DNA of 64,000 nt from Pedobacter frigiditerrae (lineage in GTDB: Bacteria > Bacteroidota > Bacteroidia > Sphingobacteriales > Sphingobacteriaceae), in assembly GCF_032678705.1 (NCBI RefSeq), contig NZ_JAVTSS010000001.1:2046001-2110000 (forward strand), in the 5' to 3' direction. The notes beneath the pieces are model-generated. The model was not told where the DNA came from and made no database searches. It worked only from the letters and a program-made list of their open reading frames with translations. Shown in pieces: positions 33,801 to 41,549 of this stretch; the first letter of the stretch is position 1, and every line of letters begins with the position of its first letter. The position numbers and the translations under genes were made by a program.

Positions 33801-34216
33801 GAAAATTTAGTGTCGCTACTTTGTTGGTGATAAACGATTTTGTAGGTCTCACCCCCATCGGCTGAAGTGAGGATTACCGGTACAAGTCCGTAATCTCCGT
33901 ATATGATCAAATTATTCTTGTCGAAGGCTTTCACTCCTGAAATAGCAAAGCCAAAAGTCAGGTTTACGGAAAAGCCATTAAAATTTACATTGGTAAGTGT
34001 GATACGCTTCTTTTGAAAGGTAGCTCCGCCATCTATGGTATAGCCAATCCAATCTCTAAATGCAATATACCCTTCAGTTTTTGAGTAAAAACAGAATTTC
34101 CGAACCTCATTATCTTCATTGCTATCCTTATAAACCTGTTTTAATTGCGCATAGGCTTGATGGAAGGCAAACATTAAAAAAAATGAACAAAGGAGCGTTA
34201 GTAGTTTAGATTTCAC
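27887..34216 (-). CDS. Giant T9SS-secreted multidomain protein (BNR/YCF48 propeller, TIG and FG-GAP/VCBS repeats)
   Basis: 2109 aa. In order: signal peptide (1-23); a Ycf48/BNR-type propeller (about 25-345; TTNKGQTWVS, SADGGNTW, TSNGGKNW); a short beta domain; four IPT/TIG units (about 430-760; ATKGRTVTINGSNF type); seven FG-GAP/VCBS repeats with calcium-binding DxDGDGxxD loops; two TIG units; seven more FG-GAP repeats; two TIG units; Ig-like domains (about 1840-2020); and a C-terminal T9SS type A sorting domain (YPNPFEQ.., GIYMLKIESENLVRQSKIIKK-like end). It is exported to the surface by type IX secretion, with 14 calcium loops stiffening it. An adhesin or glycan-binding role is likely. No operator of the sialic regulon was found upstream. 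Confidence 0.9.
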   Translation of the reverse strand: MKSKLLTLLCSFFLMFAFHQAYAQLKQVYKDSNEDNEVRKFCFYSKTEGYIAFRDWIGYTIDGGATFQKKRITLTNVNFNGFSVNLTFGFAISGVKAFDKNNLIIYGDYGLVPVILTSADGGETYKIVYHQQSSDTKFSYMIDMVFPDNGNIGYAIDEDRILKTTNKGQTWVSIYLSTGSYYKQIEASGTFVAAVGAREVIRSTNSGVSFTKLKLPTGFNGIIKSATHLSSAKVWLNLEDYGGYLYSSADGGNTWDLKNNAEYDPLYFTKIKFFDDNLGYAIGPDYIIYKTSNGGKNWEQLPRDNNFSYLSYTHYDAQFWDKDNFWVGGGYGFIESTTNGGGVPILRPVFGIDLSTLSTTNTVKLLNFSKSDYSFKWLLNDVVIATSYDVNFQRDNFNLKNKITLVVTSGIQTASLTKEILLQQGVQIMDFSPKDAGLNSIVTITGINFTGASKVTFGGTNASSFTVVSPTTIMAKVGAGKSGEVYVAGPSGFSVMAGFNYLPPPTITSFAPTSATKGRTVTINGSNFINVTAVTFGGVPVMSYSVVSPTRIDAVVGVGESGSVAVTSLGGTIALLGFNMLPTIESFTPTSGTNGEIVVIKGAGFLGATAVSIGNTAVKSFTVINTTMISAVVGASSSGSVIVTTKNGTHSLPGFTFYNPPKINDFSPRFSTSGGSITITGSNFSNDINGNIVLFGDIKGKVINATATALTVEVPAISTFKPLSVTTNSLTADGKTPFVKTLSSENSISSESFADKIYLPIIGKPSDFKLYDFDGDGFLDIVLLIKGSINTNEVAFYRNKGIAGEAKFDEKTSLFFQSSEIIFSAKDMDGDGKPDMVICDRYVYPGVFIYQNTSSPGKISFLASPNVLSSVNNPYFGFRDIDGDGKPDFVTGGLIRKNTSSPGNISFANYDEIFGPIVEIADFDDDGKLDMITYDSSSTLNKLDVYKNESTLDKISFTKVLEIPTSRPSEFVAADIDGDRKIDLVTISNNLNELNVYKNTGNNSFAFATPLKYPVGSRPTSLSIHDLDGDGLIDVLFYSEVDKSASVLKNISSTGSPKLAQKVMFATLSNVKTISAGDIDQDGKPDIVFQSEGNAKISYLKNKVNKSPFLVSFTPSIAKKGDVVVITGTNFTGVSTVNLGGLPVAKFIIDSPTQITATVGDGASGSVTIANSFGSSTLPGFSYGLPPIISSFFPVKANAGTSIVISGKNFSENISENKVLFGLAYGTVTAATSTTLTVTVPSKATYAPISVTSNGLIGSSINSFVLTFAGDQSGFTEKSFAPAIRPHSTYKKGTVADLDGDGQMDFIYSLNNFNDKSLHIYRAGKKNGQTIYDAPLVIPMINQAETSLVTDIDGDGKMDLVVYSYYQFHVFKNTSVPGKISLTQLDFAVDGENDHSLSDIKVGDVDNDGKTDVVISYYSNKKISIFRNESSAGTIKFGQQVDLLAQGWVPKLILQDFNGDGKIDLAYTSNSSHQAVILKNTSQGGQISFDAPLIFQIATAGSDLVAGDIDGDGKAELLVASNSILAFRNTSTLSTISFAPAIEVLKETEAISVVNLADLDGDGKPDIFRAIGAVAVLKNTSQPGNISFAEGVKYAQPHTPILGITADIDEDGKPDIITFSEFSSSAVLSSKQITKPVLSYMSSTSGAQGKIITLTGFNFNSVTGVSFGGVQASSFKIESSTVITAVVGLGDSGPVTLTSDEGSFDYLQFKFTPPPIITSFSPMVAEIGETVTIKGKYFTETFKVWFSVSFPFTLVDDNTITVKLPASEFLRSGEITVQTTYGTASLPGFVLAKAPGISVDKNSPYYLGTVLKLTANTESSFIHEWRKNGVIIPGATSNVLTVSEAGSYTVAIKHKEKWLVSQPFLFNVLNTLPQTNFKIKATNETCRSSNNGSIEINATANMNYTAIVSGPSFNKTLNFTSNLQVGSLQAANYTICITAAGYPDFKQCFEVVVTEPKDITLFSSIVNADQTVTLNLDGASTYHIELNGKNYTTSNNDITLPLRTGSNSLMITSDLACQGVIKKSITLASGIMPYPNPFEQILKVQIGSEFHQRVVKVYVYDLNGRQVYSKAHTIENMEISLDLSTLTSGIYMLKIESENLVRQSKIIKK

Positions 34217-34514
34217 GGAGCATAATTTTTCCTAAAATAAGAGTTTTTTTTAGAATAAATGATATTGCAAAACCACAAACGAGTATGAGTGTTTCTGATT
34301 CTCTTTAAGGTTTTTTCTGATGATGAAGCATCTTACATAAACTTGATTTGTATACAATTTAGCCGTATAGAAAATCTAAGTTTTAAATGCATTGTAGTTT
34401 GTGTTTAAGTTAGTTTCGAATGCTTTTTGCACAAATTAATAGCTTCTACTCTACTAAATGGCAAGAAAGGGTACCCTATGAATTGATGTTGTCGGATGAA
34501 TCCTGAAAACAAAA

Positions 34515-34540
34515 AAAGCAGCTCTTTTCAGAACTGCTTT
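34515..34540 (-). terminator. Rho-independent terminator, minus strand
   Basis: Arms AAAGCAGCTC (34515-34524) and GAACTGCTTT (34531-34540) pair over 10 bp with one G-U. On the minus strand the stem runs straight into TTTTGTTTT. It probably ends transcription from the AraC gene about 280 bp upstream. Confidence 0.62.
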
Positions 34541-34548
34541 AAAACTAG

Positions 34549-34734
34549 GGGTCAGTGGCGGTACAAATTTCGAACAAATTTATAGCAGATTTGAAGGCTT
34601 GTGCAGAACTTGACATTAGGCTAAAAGAGTTCAATTCGTTGACGGGAACAAAGAAAATGGTCCAAAAACCCAATCTGGAAAAGGCCAAAAAAACCACTTC
34701 AAAAAACGGCAAAAACCGGAGAGTTGACACATAA
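34549..34734 (+). pseudogene. Possible gene remnant (C-terminal fragment, unrecognised)
   Basis: A plus-strand open stretch between two stops reads GSVAVQISNKFIADLKACAE.. and ends in a Lys/Asn-rich tail (KKTTSKNGKNRRVDT). The amino-acid composition looks protein-like (amphipathic helix plus basic tail), but there is no ATG at its front and no promoter. It could be the 3' end of a decayed phage or mobile-element gene; small terminase-like tails look similar, but I cannot support that identity. Confidence 0.25.
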
Positions 34735-34822
34735 ATGACATAATCACCAAAAAAGCTCGAACACCTCGATTCAAAGTCGAAAAAGCAATTTTAAAGAAAA
34801 ATAATTTTTATTAAATACGTCA

Positions 34823-35704
34823 TCAATTCAACAAAAGCATTTTTTTATAGGTTCTGGGTGTAACGCCCTTGGCCATCTTAAAAAACTTGTTAAAATTAGA
34901 AAGATTATTAAAACCACAGCAATAGGCAAGGTCGCTTATGGGTTGGTCGGTCTCGGCTAGTAGCTTACACGCATGGCCAATCCTGACCTCATTTACAAAG
35001 GTTACGAAAGTTTTTTGGGTACGGCTCTTAAAATACCTACAAAAGGCATACTTATTCATATGGCTCATCTCAGCTACCTCATCAAGCAGTATTTCCGTAT
35101 TGAAATTATCAAAGATGTACTTTAAAACCCTATCCATTTTATCATTATCCTTAAGTTGGTAATTATTGGTATAGCCAGGACTTGAAAGCAATTGATAATC
35201 TTTTGCATGGCAAAGCAGGTTTAAAATTTCGAGCACCACTATTAGAATCTTGATTTCATCCGTTTCTGACACCGCCTTGATCAACAACTTGCTCACCGCC
35301 AATTTAGTAGGCAAACCAAATTTCATCCCTCGTTTGCTCAACAAAAAAAAATTCTTTAATCGTTGTATATTTTCTGGTTCCTTAAAAATATGCAGTATTT
35401 TTTCTGGATGTACAAAAAGTGAAACCGAACGGGCATGAGCGTTTTCCAGTTCATGGTTAAAATACTGATTATTATTATGCCATACGTGAGGTAGGTTTGA
35501 GCCCACAAAAATTAACTCATCATGATTAAAATTCGCTATACTATCGCCAACCATGACACGCCCCTCGCTCTCTATGGTATAAGTTAGCTGACATTCTTCA
35601 TGAAAATGAAAATCGGTAGAAAAAAAAGGTACGTCTATCACCTTTAGGCCATAGGTGTCATTTATTTTACCATCAAGTATTTTAGCAAATACAGGCTTCA
35701 TCAT
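34823..35704 (-). CDS. AraC-family transcriptional regulator
   Basis: A 293-aa regulator with an N-terminal cupin-type sensor (about 1-120; DFHFHEECQLTYTIESEGR, LIFVGSNLPHVWH) and a C-terminal double helix-turn-helix (about 192-291; LDEVAEMSHMNKYAFCRYFKSRTQKTF, then ISDLAYCCGFNNLSNFNKFFKMAKGVTPRTY). Soluble, no membrane segment. It is divergent from the L-fucose catabolic operon with 170 bp between, so it most likely activates that operon in response to a sugar such as fucose. The effector is inferred. Confidence 0.88.
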   Translation of the reverse strand: MMKPVFAKILDGKINDTYGLKVIDVPFFSTDFHFHEECQLTYTIESEGRVMVGDSIANFNHDELIFVGSNLPHVWHNNNQYFNHELENAHARSVSLFVHPEKILHIFKEPENIQRLKNFFLLSKRGMKFGLPTKLAVSKLLIKAVSETDEIKILIVVLEILNLLCHAKDYQLLSSPGYTNNYQLKDNDKMDRVLKYIFDNFNTEILLDEVAEMSHMNKYAFCRYFKSRTQKTFVTFVNEVRIGHACKLLAETDQPISDLAYCCGFNNLSNFNKFFKMAKGVTPRTYKKMLLLN

Positions 35705-35875
35705 AAAGGTTGATTTTTAAAAGAATAATCCTTAAAAATACGCTGAATTATCTATAATTTAAAACAAGCTGACTAAAATAGCTAATATAGCATCATTATT
35801 GGCAAATCAAACTCTAGTTACTGTAGCCATTCGTTGATAAATTAGCTTTATTAATTCCAACCAAATATTATCCTT

Positions 35876-36640
35876 ATGCTTCATGACAAAATCGTTGTTT
35901 TAACTGGCGGTGCCGATGGCATAGGCTGGGAATGTGCAAAGGCCTATGCAAGAGCAGGCGCTAATGTTTGCATTTTAGATAAGAACCCAATACCAGTATC
36001 ACGACTTAACGAACTTCAGGCCAAGCAAAAAATAGCAATAACCTGCAATTTGATCAATGAGGCTGAGGTGGCCGCAGCCATGACAACCATAATTGAAAAA
36101 TTTGGCCGAATAGATGCCATACATAACAATGCTGGTATTGCTCATCCTTCTAAAACGCTAGATCAGACCAGTGATCAGGAATGGGACCTGTTAATGAACA
36201 TTAACGTGAAGAGCATCCTTTACACTACACGCCATACCTTGGCACATTTAAAAGAAAGCCAAGGATGCATTTTAAATACCAGCTCATTAACAGCAACCAT
36301 TGGCCAAGATAACCATGCTGCATATGTAGCCACAAAGGGTGCCATTAACGCCTTAACAAAAGCCATGGCCCTAGATTATGCGCCCTACAAAATACGTGTA
36401 AATGCTGTTTCGCCAGCCGCTATAAATACACCAACCCTTCAATCATGGAGTAAAGAGCAGCCTGATCAAGAACAAATGCAACATTACCTAGACAACTTAC
36501 AGCCTTTAGGTAACATGCCAGCTGGCGATGTAATTGCAGATGCTTGTACATTTTTATTAAGCGATGCCGCTAGGTTCATAACCGGAACCATTTTACCAGT
36601 AAGCGGAGGTGCAGAACTGGGCTACAGAACCATTATTTAA
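35876..36640 (+). CDS. Short-chain dehydrogenase, probable L-fucose (or 2-keto-3-deoxy-L-fuconate) dehydrogenase
   Basis: A 254-aa classical SDR: cofactor motif TGGADGIG (10-17), Asp35 after beta-2 (CILDKN) favouring NAD, NNAG (84-87), Ser136/137 and the catalytic YVATK (Tyr150, Lys154). It is first in the operon, 9 bp before an L-fuconate dehydratase, so it should act in the non-phosphorylative L-fucose pathway. Two SDR steps exist there (fucose to fuconolactone, and oxidation of 2-keto-3-deoxy-fuconate); sequence alone does not decide between them. Confidence 0.82.
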   Translation: MLHDKIVVLTGGADGIGWECAKAYARAGANVCILDKNPIPVSRLNELQAKQKIAITCNLINEAEVAAAMTTIIEKFGRIDAIHNNAGIAHPSKTLDQTSDQEWDLLMNINVKSILYTTRHTLAHLKESQGCILNTSSLTATIGQDNHAAYVATKGAINALTKAMALDYAPYKIRVNAVSPAAINTPTLQSWSKEQPDQEQMQHYLDNLQPLGNMPAGDVIADACTFLLSDAARFITGTILPVSGGAELGYRTII

Positions 36641-36649
36641 CTTGATATA

Positions 36650-37867
36650 ATGATTAACAAAATAGAAGTTACCGACAAACGATTCGATTTAGTAAAAGGT
36701 GCAGGAAGCGATGCCATCCATAAAGACCCTCAGTATTCTTATGCAGTAACGCAACTAAGTGAGGGAGATCAAACTGGAACCGGATTAGCATTTACACTTG
36801 GCGCAGGAAATGATTTAGTTTGTAAGGCTGCCCAATTTTATGCCAATACCCTTAAAGGAAAGGAAATAGAAGAATTGATGAGCGATTTTGGAAACACATT
36901 TCGCAACCTATCAAACGAGCAACAGTTTAGGTGGTTGGGGCCACATAAAGGCGTGGTACACCTCGGTCTTGCATCGGTAACCAATGCCTGTTACGATTTA
37001 TGGGCCAAAAAACGGGGTGTTCCCTTATGGAAATTACTGATAGACCTTAGTCCTGAAGAAATTGTAAACACCTTAGATCTTTCTTACCTGGAAGATGTAA
37101 TGACCAAGGAAGAGGCCATTGATTTACTGAAAGACCAGGCAGGTCAAAAAACTACTAGGACTGGTATATTAGCCACAGGCTACCCAGGTTACGATACTTC
37201 TGTGGGTTGGTTTAACTACGATGACGAAAAGGTAAGGGAAAATTGCAAAAAAGCGATTGCCAATGGCTTTACAGCCATGAAACTTAAAGTTGGCTCTGCA
37301 GACCCTAAACGAGATATACGAAGGGCAAATATTGTAAGAGAAGTTGCAGGTGAAAACGTAAAAGTGATGCTTGATGCCAATCAACAATGGACATTGCCAC
37401 AAGCCATATCAATTTGTAATGAACTTAGGCACATGAATCCATTTTGGGTTGAAGAACCAACCCATCCTGATGATATCTTGGCACACCAAACCCTGGCAAA
37501 AAAAATTGCACCTGTGAAATTAGCATTAGGTGAACACGTGCCAAATAGAATTATTTTCAAAAACTACCTACAATCTGGCTGCACAGGTTTTGCCCAGGTT
37601 GATGCAGTTCGTGTTGGCGGGGTTAGCGAGTTCATTACCATCAGTTTATTGTGTAAAAAATTCAATGTTCCGGTAGTGCCACATGTTGGCGACATGGGTC
37701 AACTACACCAGCACTTGGTGCTGTTTAACCACATTGCCATAGGACATGAAGCGTTGTTTCTAGAGCATATCCCGCATTTAAAACAACACTTTCTCAACCC
37801 AATAAAAATAGAAAAAGGAGTTTATATCACGCCACAAGAACCTGGTAGCAGCTGCGATTTAAAATAA
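36650..37867 (+). CDS. L-fuconate dehydratase (enolase superfamily)
   Basis: Dehydrates L-fuconate to 2-keto-3-deoxy-L-fuconate in the cytosol. The 405-aa protein carries the family-specific stretch ATGYPGYDTSVGWFNYDDEK (175-194) and all expected catalytic and metal residues, about six positions before those of the Xanthomonas enzyme FucD: KLK (K211, K213), D242 in LDANQQW, E268 in WVEEPTHPDD, E295 in LGEH and H345 in PHVGD. It sits in an operon with the SDR, a sodium symporter, fucosidase and mutarotase. This residue match makes it one of the safest functional calls in the window. Confidence 0.93.
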   Translation: MINKIEVTDKRFDLVKGAGSDAIHKDPQYSYAVTQLSEGDQTGTGLAFTLGAGNDLVCKAAQFYANTLKGKEIEELMSDFGNTFRNLSNEQQFRWLGPHKGVVHLGLASVTNACYDLWAKKRGVPLWKLLIDLSPEEIVNTLDLSYLEDVMTKEEAIDLLKDQAGQKTTRTGILATGYPGYDTSVGWFNYDDEKVRENCKKAIANGFTAMKLKVGSADPKRDIRRANIVREVAGENVKVMLDANQQWTLPQAISICNELRHMNPFWVEEPTHPDDILAHQTLAKKIAPVKLALGEHVPNRIIFKNYLQSGCTGFAQVDAVRVGGVSEFITISLLCKKFNVPVVPHVGDMGQLHQHLVLFNHIAIGHEALFLEHIPHLKQHFLNPIKIEKGVYITPQEPGSSCDLK

Positions 37868-37889
37868 TCAACCCAAAAACAGACCAGAT

Positions 37890-39536
37890 ATGATAAGTAC
37901 AACTGATATTGTGATAACCATTGGCTACATTCTTTTTATTGTAACTATTGGTTTATGGGCTGGTACCCGTAAAAAGAAAAGTGAAAAAACCAGTAGTGGC
38001 GACTATTTCTTAGCCGGAAAAACACTTAAATGGCCAATGATAGGCCTTGCACTTTTTGCCACCAATATTTCTTGTCTACACTTGGTAAGCTTGGCACAAA
38101 GTGGATTTGATTCTGGACTGCTTAATGGAAACTTTGAGTGGATGGCGGCATTTACCTTGATCTTGTTGGCTGTTTTTTTTATTCCTTTTTATATTCGCTC
38201 TGGCGTTACCACTTTGCCCGATTTTTTAGAACGACGTTATAATAGGGCCTGTAGAGACTGGTTGGCATTCATTTCTATCATCTCTGCAATTATCATCCAT
38301 ATTGCTTTTTCTTTTTTGGCTGGCGGTATTGTACTCGAAACGCTCTTTGGGATTAACATGTACATCAGTATCATTACCATAGCTGCTTTAACTGGGCTTT
38401 ATACCATTATTGGCGGATTACGTGCAGTTGTGGTTACGGAAACCATTCAAAGCGTGGTTTTAATAGCAGGAGCTATTATCATTACTATCTTTTCATGGAA
38501 TAAATTGGGTGGCTGGGAAAACCTGACCACTGTTTTGCAGCAGCATGATTCCATGGATAAGCTAAGCATGATCAGGCCAATTGGGGATGAAAGCGGCATG
38601 AGCTGGATTTCTATATTTTTAGGCTATCCGATTTTGGGGATATGGTATTGGTGTGCCGATCAAACTATTGTACAAAGAGCATTAGGGGCAAAAGATGAAG
38701 ACCAAGCAAAAGCAGGCGTACTTTTTTGCGGTTTCATAAAAATTTTACCTGTATTTATTTTCGTATTACCTGGCTTATTTGCCTATGCCTTGTACAAAAG
38801 CAATTTAATGGATTTATCAGGCCTACAAACCGTAGTTGATGGCAAAACCGTTATAAATACAAAAGGGATTTATACCTTGATGATTACCCAATTACTACCA
38901 TCGGGCTTGATTGGCATTTTGGTGGCAGCCTTGCTTTCTGGCCTGATGAGCCAAATTGCAGGTGCATTAAACTCTATTGCTACTTTAAGCAGTTACGATC
39001 TGTACAAAAGATTTAAGCCTGCAACTTCCGATCAAAAATTGGTAACCGTTGGTCGATGGTCTGCTGCCATAGCCTTACTTGTATCCATTGGCCTATTGCC
39101 GCTATTAAATCAATACACAAGTCTTTTCGAGGGCATAAATGATATCATTGCACACATTGCCCCTCCTATTACCTGTGTATTTTTACTAGGCGTATTCTGG
39201 AAAAAGGCATCAGGAAAAGCAGCTCAATATACCCTTTGGCTAGGTTCATTTTTAGGTGTTGTTGTTTTTGCCATTAACAAACTTAATCCAGACACATTAA
39301 TAGGCAAAATTCCCTTTATGATGATGGCCTTTTATCTTTTTATTGCCTGTGTGATCATACAAGTTTCTTGTTCTTACATTTATCCTGTAGTACATACAGA
39401 ACAAAGCAAAAAGCTATACTGGAACTCCTTCTGGGAGCCGCTACAGGTTAAAGGTTGGACAGGTTTTGGTAACTACAAATTTTTATCGGCATTGCTTTTA
39501 ACCATTATGGTGGTGCTATACAGCTACTTTAAATAA
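37890..39536 (+). CDS. Sodium:solute symporter (SLC5/SglT-like), probable L-fucose importer
   Basis: A 548-aa inner-membrane protein with about 14 transmembrane segments and SSS-family features: GDYFLAGKTLKWPMIGLALFATNIS in helix 1, the TIIGGLRAVVVTETIQ helix 5 region, and SGLMSQIAGALNSIATLSSYDLYK. SglT-like carriers import neutral monosaccharides with sodium. Between fuconate dehydratase and a fucosidase it should carry L-fucose; the substrate is inferred from context. A different sodium symporter lies at 59-60.6 kb. Confidence 0.88.
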   Translation: MISTTDIVITIGYILFIVTIGLWAGTRKKKSEKTSSGDYFLAGKTLKWPMIGLALFATNISCLHLVSLAQSGFDSGLLNGNFEWMAAFTLILLAVFFIPFYIRSGVTTLPDFLERRYNRACRDWLAFISIISAIIIHIAFSFLAGGIVLETLFGINMYISIITIAALTGLYTIIGGLRAVVVTETIQSVVLIAGAIIITIFSWNKLGGWENLTTVLQQHDSMDKLSMIRPIGDESGMSWISIFLGYPILGIWYWCADQTIVQRALGAKDEDQAKAGVLFCGFIKILPVFIFVLPGLFAYALYKSNLMDLSGLQTVVDGKTVINTKGIYTLMITQLLPSGLIGILVAALLSGLMSQIAGALNSIATLSSYDLYKRFKPATSDQKLVTVGRWSAAIALLVSIGLLPLLNQYTSLFEGINDIIAHIAPPITCVFLLGVFWKKASGKAAQYTLWLGSFLGVVVFAINKLNPDTLIGKIPFMMMAFYLFIACVIIQVSCSYIYPVVHTEQSKKLYWNSFWEPLQVKGWTGFGNYKFLSALLLTIMVVLYSYFK

Positions 39537-39542
39537 AAAACT

Positions 39543-41039
39543 ATGAAAAAGACACTAATTGGTTTACTCTTTTTAATACTGGCATCTAATTATTGCGGCG
39601 CACAAACATTATTGCCTGCAACTTCGCCAAATTTGGCGCAGGCAGCCATGATCAAACGTGGATACGGGATGTTTATTCACTTCGGCATCAATACCTTTAA
39701 TGAAACAGAATGGTCTGATGGAACTTTACCAGGAAGTTCTTATAACCCCACAAAGCTCGATCCCGACCAATGGGTACGTACAGCAAGAGACGCAGGTTTT
39801 AGGTATGTGCTATTGGTAACCAAACACCATGATGGCTTTTGCCTATGGGATAGTAAATATACCGATTATGATGTGGCCTCTTCTCCAGTAAAAAATGATG
39901 TGGTTAAAGAAGTTGCAACAGCTTGTAAAAAGTACGGTATCCAATTTGCCATTTATTACTCTTTATGGGATAGGCACGAACCATCTTATAACGATAAAAA
40001 CCCTCAAAAATATATCGATTACATGTTAAACCAATTGACTGAACTTTTCACTAATTATGGACCAATAGGTGAACTTTGGTTAGATGGGGGCTGGGACCGT
40101 AAGCCAGAAGATTGGGGCATAGATCAAGTTTATAAATTAGTAAAAAAATACAATCAAGCATGCGCTGTAAGTGTTAACCAAACCATTGTAAACGAAGAAG
40201 GCAAACGTAATTATACTTTACCTGCTAACATGACTATGGATAATAAATACTTTTTCCAATATTTCCCTTCTGATTTTCGGTTATGGGACCCAAAAATGAT
40301 TACAAGATTTGACAAAAAACAATATCTGCATCAAGGAAAATCATACTACCTACCATTTGAACACACCATTTGTATCAGCAAAAGTTGGAACTGGTTCGAG
40401 AAAAAAGAAGAGTTGCCTGTAAGGGATTTGGATGAGCTGGAAGAACTTTTTTATTGGAGTACTTATAATGATAATTGCCTAGTGGTAAACGTACCACCAG
40501 ATCAAACAGGAAAAATACGTGAGTATACGGCCAATACCATTATCAGTTTAGGTAAACGACTTAATTTATCACTTAACAAGCCTCTCCCAAAAAATGGTAA
40601 TTTTATATCAATTAACATGCCGGTAACAGCTACTAGTACTTGGGTGGATAAAGACAATCAATTTGCCGGTAATGCCATAAACGATGGGAAATTTGACACC
40701 CGGTGGGCTTCGGCTGATCTAATGGCGAGTGTTGAAATAGATCTTGATCCAAATGAGGCATTTAATAAAATCAGCATTTTCGAATATCAGGATATCAAGG
40801 ATCAAAAAGATGGTTTCTCTCAAGTTAGGATTTCACGTATTCAAAAATACAGTGTAGCTATCATGAAGAATGGCGAATGGCAAACCATCTATCTTTCAGA
40901 CGAACCCATAGGCGATTATAAAGTGATCCGTTTTCCTATTCAGTATAAAACCAATAAACTCCAATTTAAGGTGTTAAAGGCATCTGCACCACCTTCCATA
41001 TACGAATTAAGTGTAATTAATATGCCGATAAATAATTAA
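39543..41039 (+). CDS. Alpha-L-fucosidase (GH29), secreted
   Basis: A 498-aa enzyme with a signal peptide (MKKTLIGLLFLILASNYCGAQ), a GH29 TIM barrel (about 35-345; GMFIHFGINTFNETEW, LVTKHHDGFCLWDSKYTDYDV) with the nucleophile Asp181 in ELWLDGGWD, and a C-terminal discoidin-like beta domain (about 365-495; GKFDTRWAS). It releases terminal alpha-L-fucose in the periplasm, feeding the fucose catabolic genes around it. It starts 6 bp after the symporter stop. The short loop with LWLDGGWD and the C-terminal domain fit the GH29 subgroup with more restricted substrates, though subgrouping needs a tree. Confidence 0.92.
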   Translation: MKKTLIGLLFLILASNYCGAQTLLPATSPNLAQAAMIKRGYGMFIHFGINTFNETEWSDGTLPGSSYNPTKLDPDQWVRTARDAGFRYVLLVTKHHDGFCLWDSKYTDYDVASSPVKNDVVKEVATACKKYGIQFAIYYSLWDRHEPSYNDKNPQKYIDYMLNQLTELFTNYGPIGELWLDGGWDRKPEDWGIDQVYKLVKKYNQACAVSVNQTIVNEEGKRNYTLPANMTMDNKYFFQYFPSDFRLWDPKMITRFDKKQYLHQGKSYYLPFEHTICISKSWNWFEKKEELPVRDLDELEELFYWSTYNDNCLVVNVPPDQTGKIREYTANTIISLGKRLNLSLNKPLPKNGNFISINMPVTATSTWVDKDNQFAGNAINDGKFDTRWASADLMASVEIDLDPNEAFNKISIFEYQDIKDQKDGFSQVRISRIQKYSVAIMKNGEWQTIYLSDEPIGDYKVIRFPIQYKTNKLQFKVLKASAPPSIYELSVINMPINN

Positions 41040-41100
41040 TAATTGTAGGAAAAAAGCACTGGCACGTTAACACCTAATTAATCTTAATTAAAACCAACAA

Positions 41101-41538
41101 ATGAAACAGATGATGAATTTTAAAACATTTATTCCTCTTTTAATGCTTTTGTTATTTTTTAATTCTTGTTCTCAAAAACCAGAAACGAAGGAAAGCAATG
41201 TAAAACGTTATGCCTCAGTTACTGGCCTTAAACCCGAAAAAATAGCCTATTATAAAAAATTGCATGCCGCAGTATGGCCAGCTGTACAAAAGCAAATTAC
41301 GGCAAGTCATATCAAAAACTATTCCATCTATTTAAAGGAAATAGATGGAAAGCAATACCTTTTTAGTTATTTTGAGTACACTGGCAATGATTTTAATAAC
41401 GACATGAAAAAAATGGCTGCTGATACCATTACACGACGTTGGTGGCAAGAAACAGCCCCAACACAAATTCCATTACCAGATGCTGCCTCAAAGGGAGAAA
41501 CCTGGAGCTCCATGGAAGAAGTGTTTCATCAAAACTAA
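41101..41538 (+). CDS. L-rhamnose/L-fucose mutarotase-family lipoprotein
   Basis: A 145-aa protein of the L-rhamnose mutarotase (YiiL/RhaM, DUF718) family: YKKLHAAVWPAVQKQI with the catalytic-type His, NYSIYLKEIDGKQYLFSYFEY, and the C-terminal WSSMEEVFH. Family members interconvert sugar anomers, and one branch serves the L-fuconate pathway. Unusually it begins with a lipoprotein signal (LLLFFNSCSQ, Cys about 23), whereas the classic enzyme is cytosolic, so here anomer conversion would occur in the periplasm before uptake. It is the last gene of the fucose operon; its stop is 11 bp from the end of the convergent SDR remnant. Confidence 0.85.
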   Translation: MKQMMNFKTFIPLLMLLLFFNSCSQKPETKESNVKRYASVTGLKPEKIAYYKKLHAAVWPAVQKQITASHIKNYSIYLKEIDGKQYLFSYFEYTGNDFNNDMKKMAADTITRRWWQETAPTQIPLPDAASKGETWSSMEEVFHQN

Positions 41539-41549
41539 TACAAATTAAT

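Larger units (their letters stand above)
34217..34822. other. Gap between the giant T9SS gene and the AraC gene
   Basis: About 600 bp with no intact gene. It holds the promoter side of the giant gene, one terminator hairpin, and a 61-codon open stretch on the plus strand without a credible start (see the separate entry). Confidence 0.55.

Noticed and set aside
34545-34730. Minus-strand frame of 61 codons
   Set aside because: Phe/Leu-rich product with no recognisable feature; antisense to the more protein-like plus frame, itself only a possible relic.
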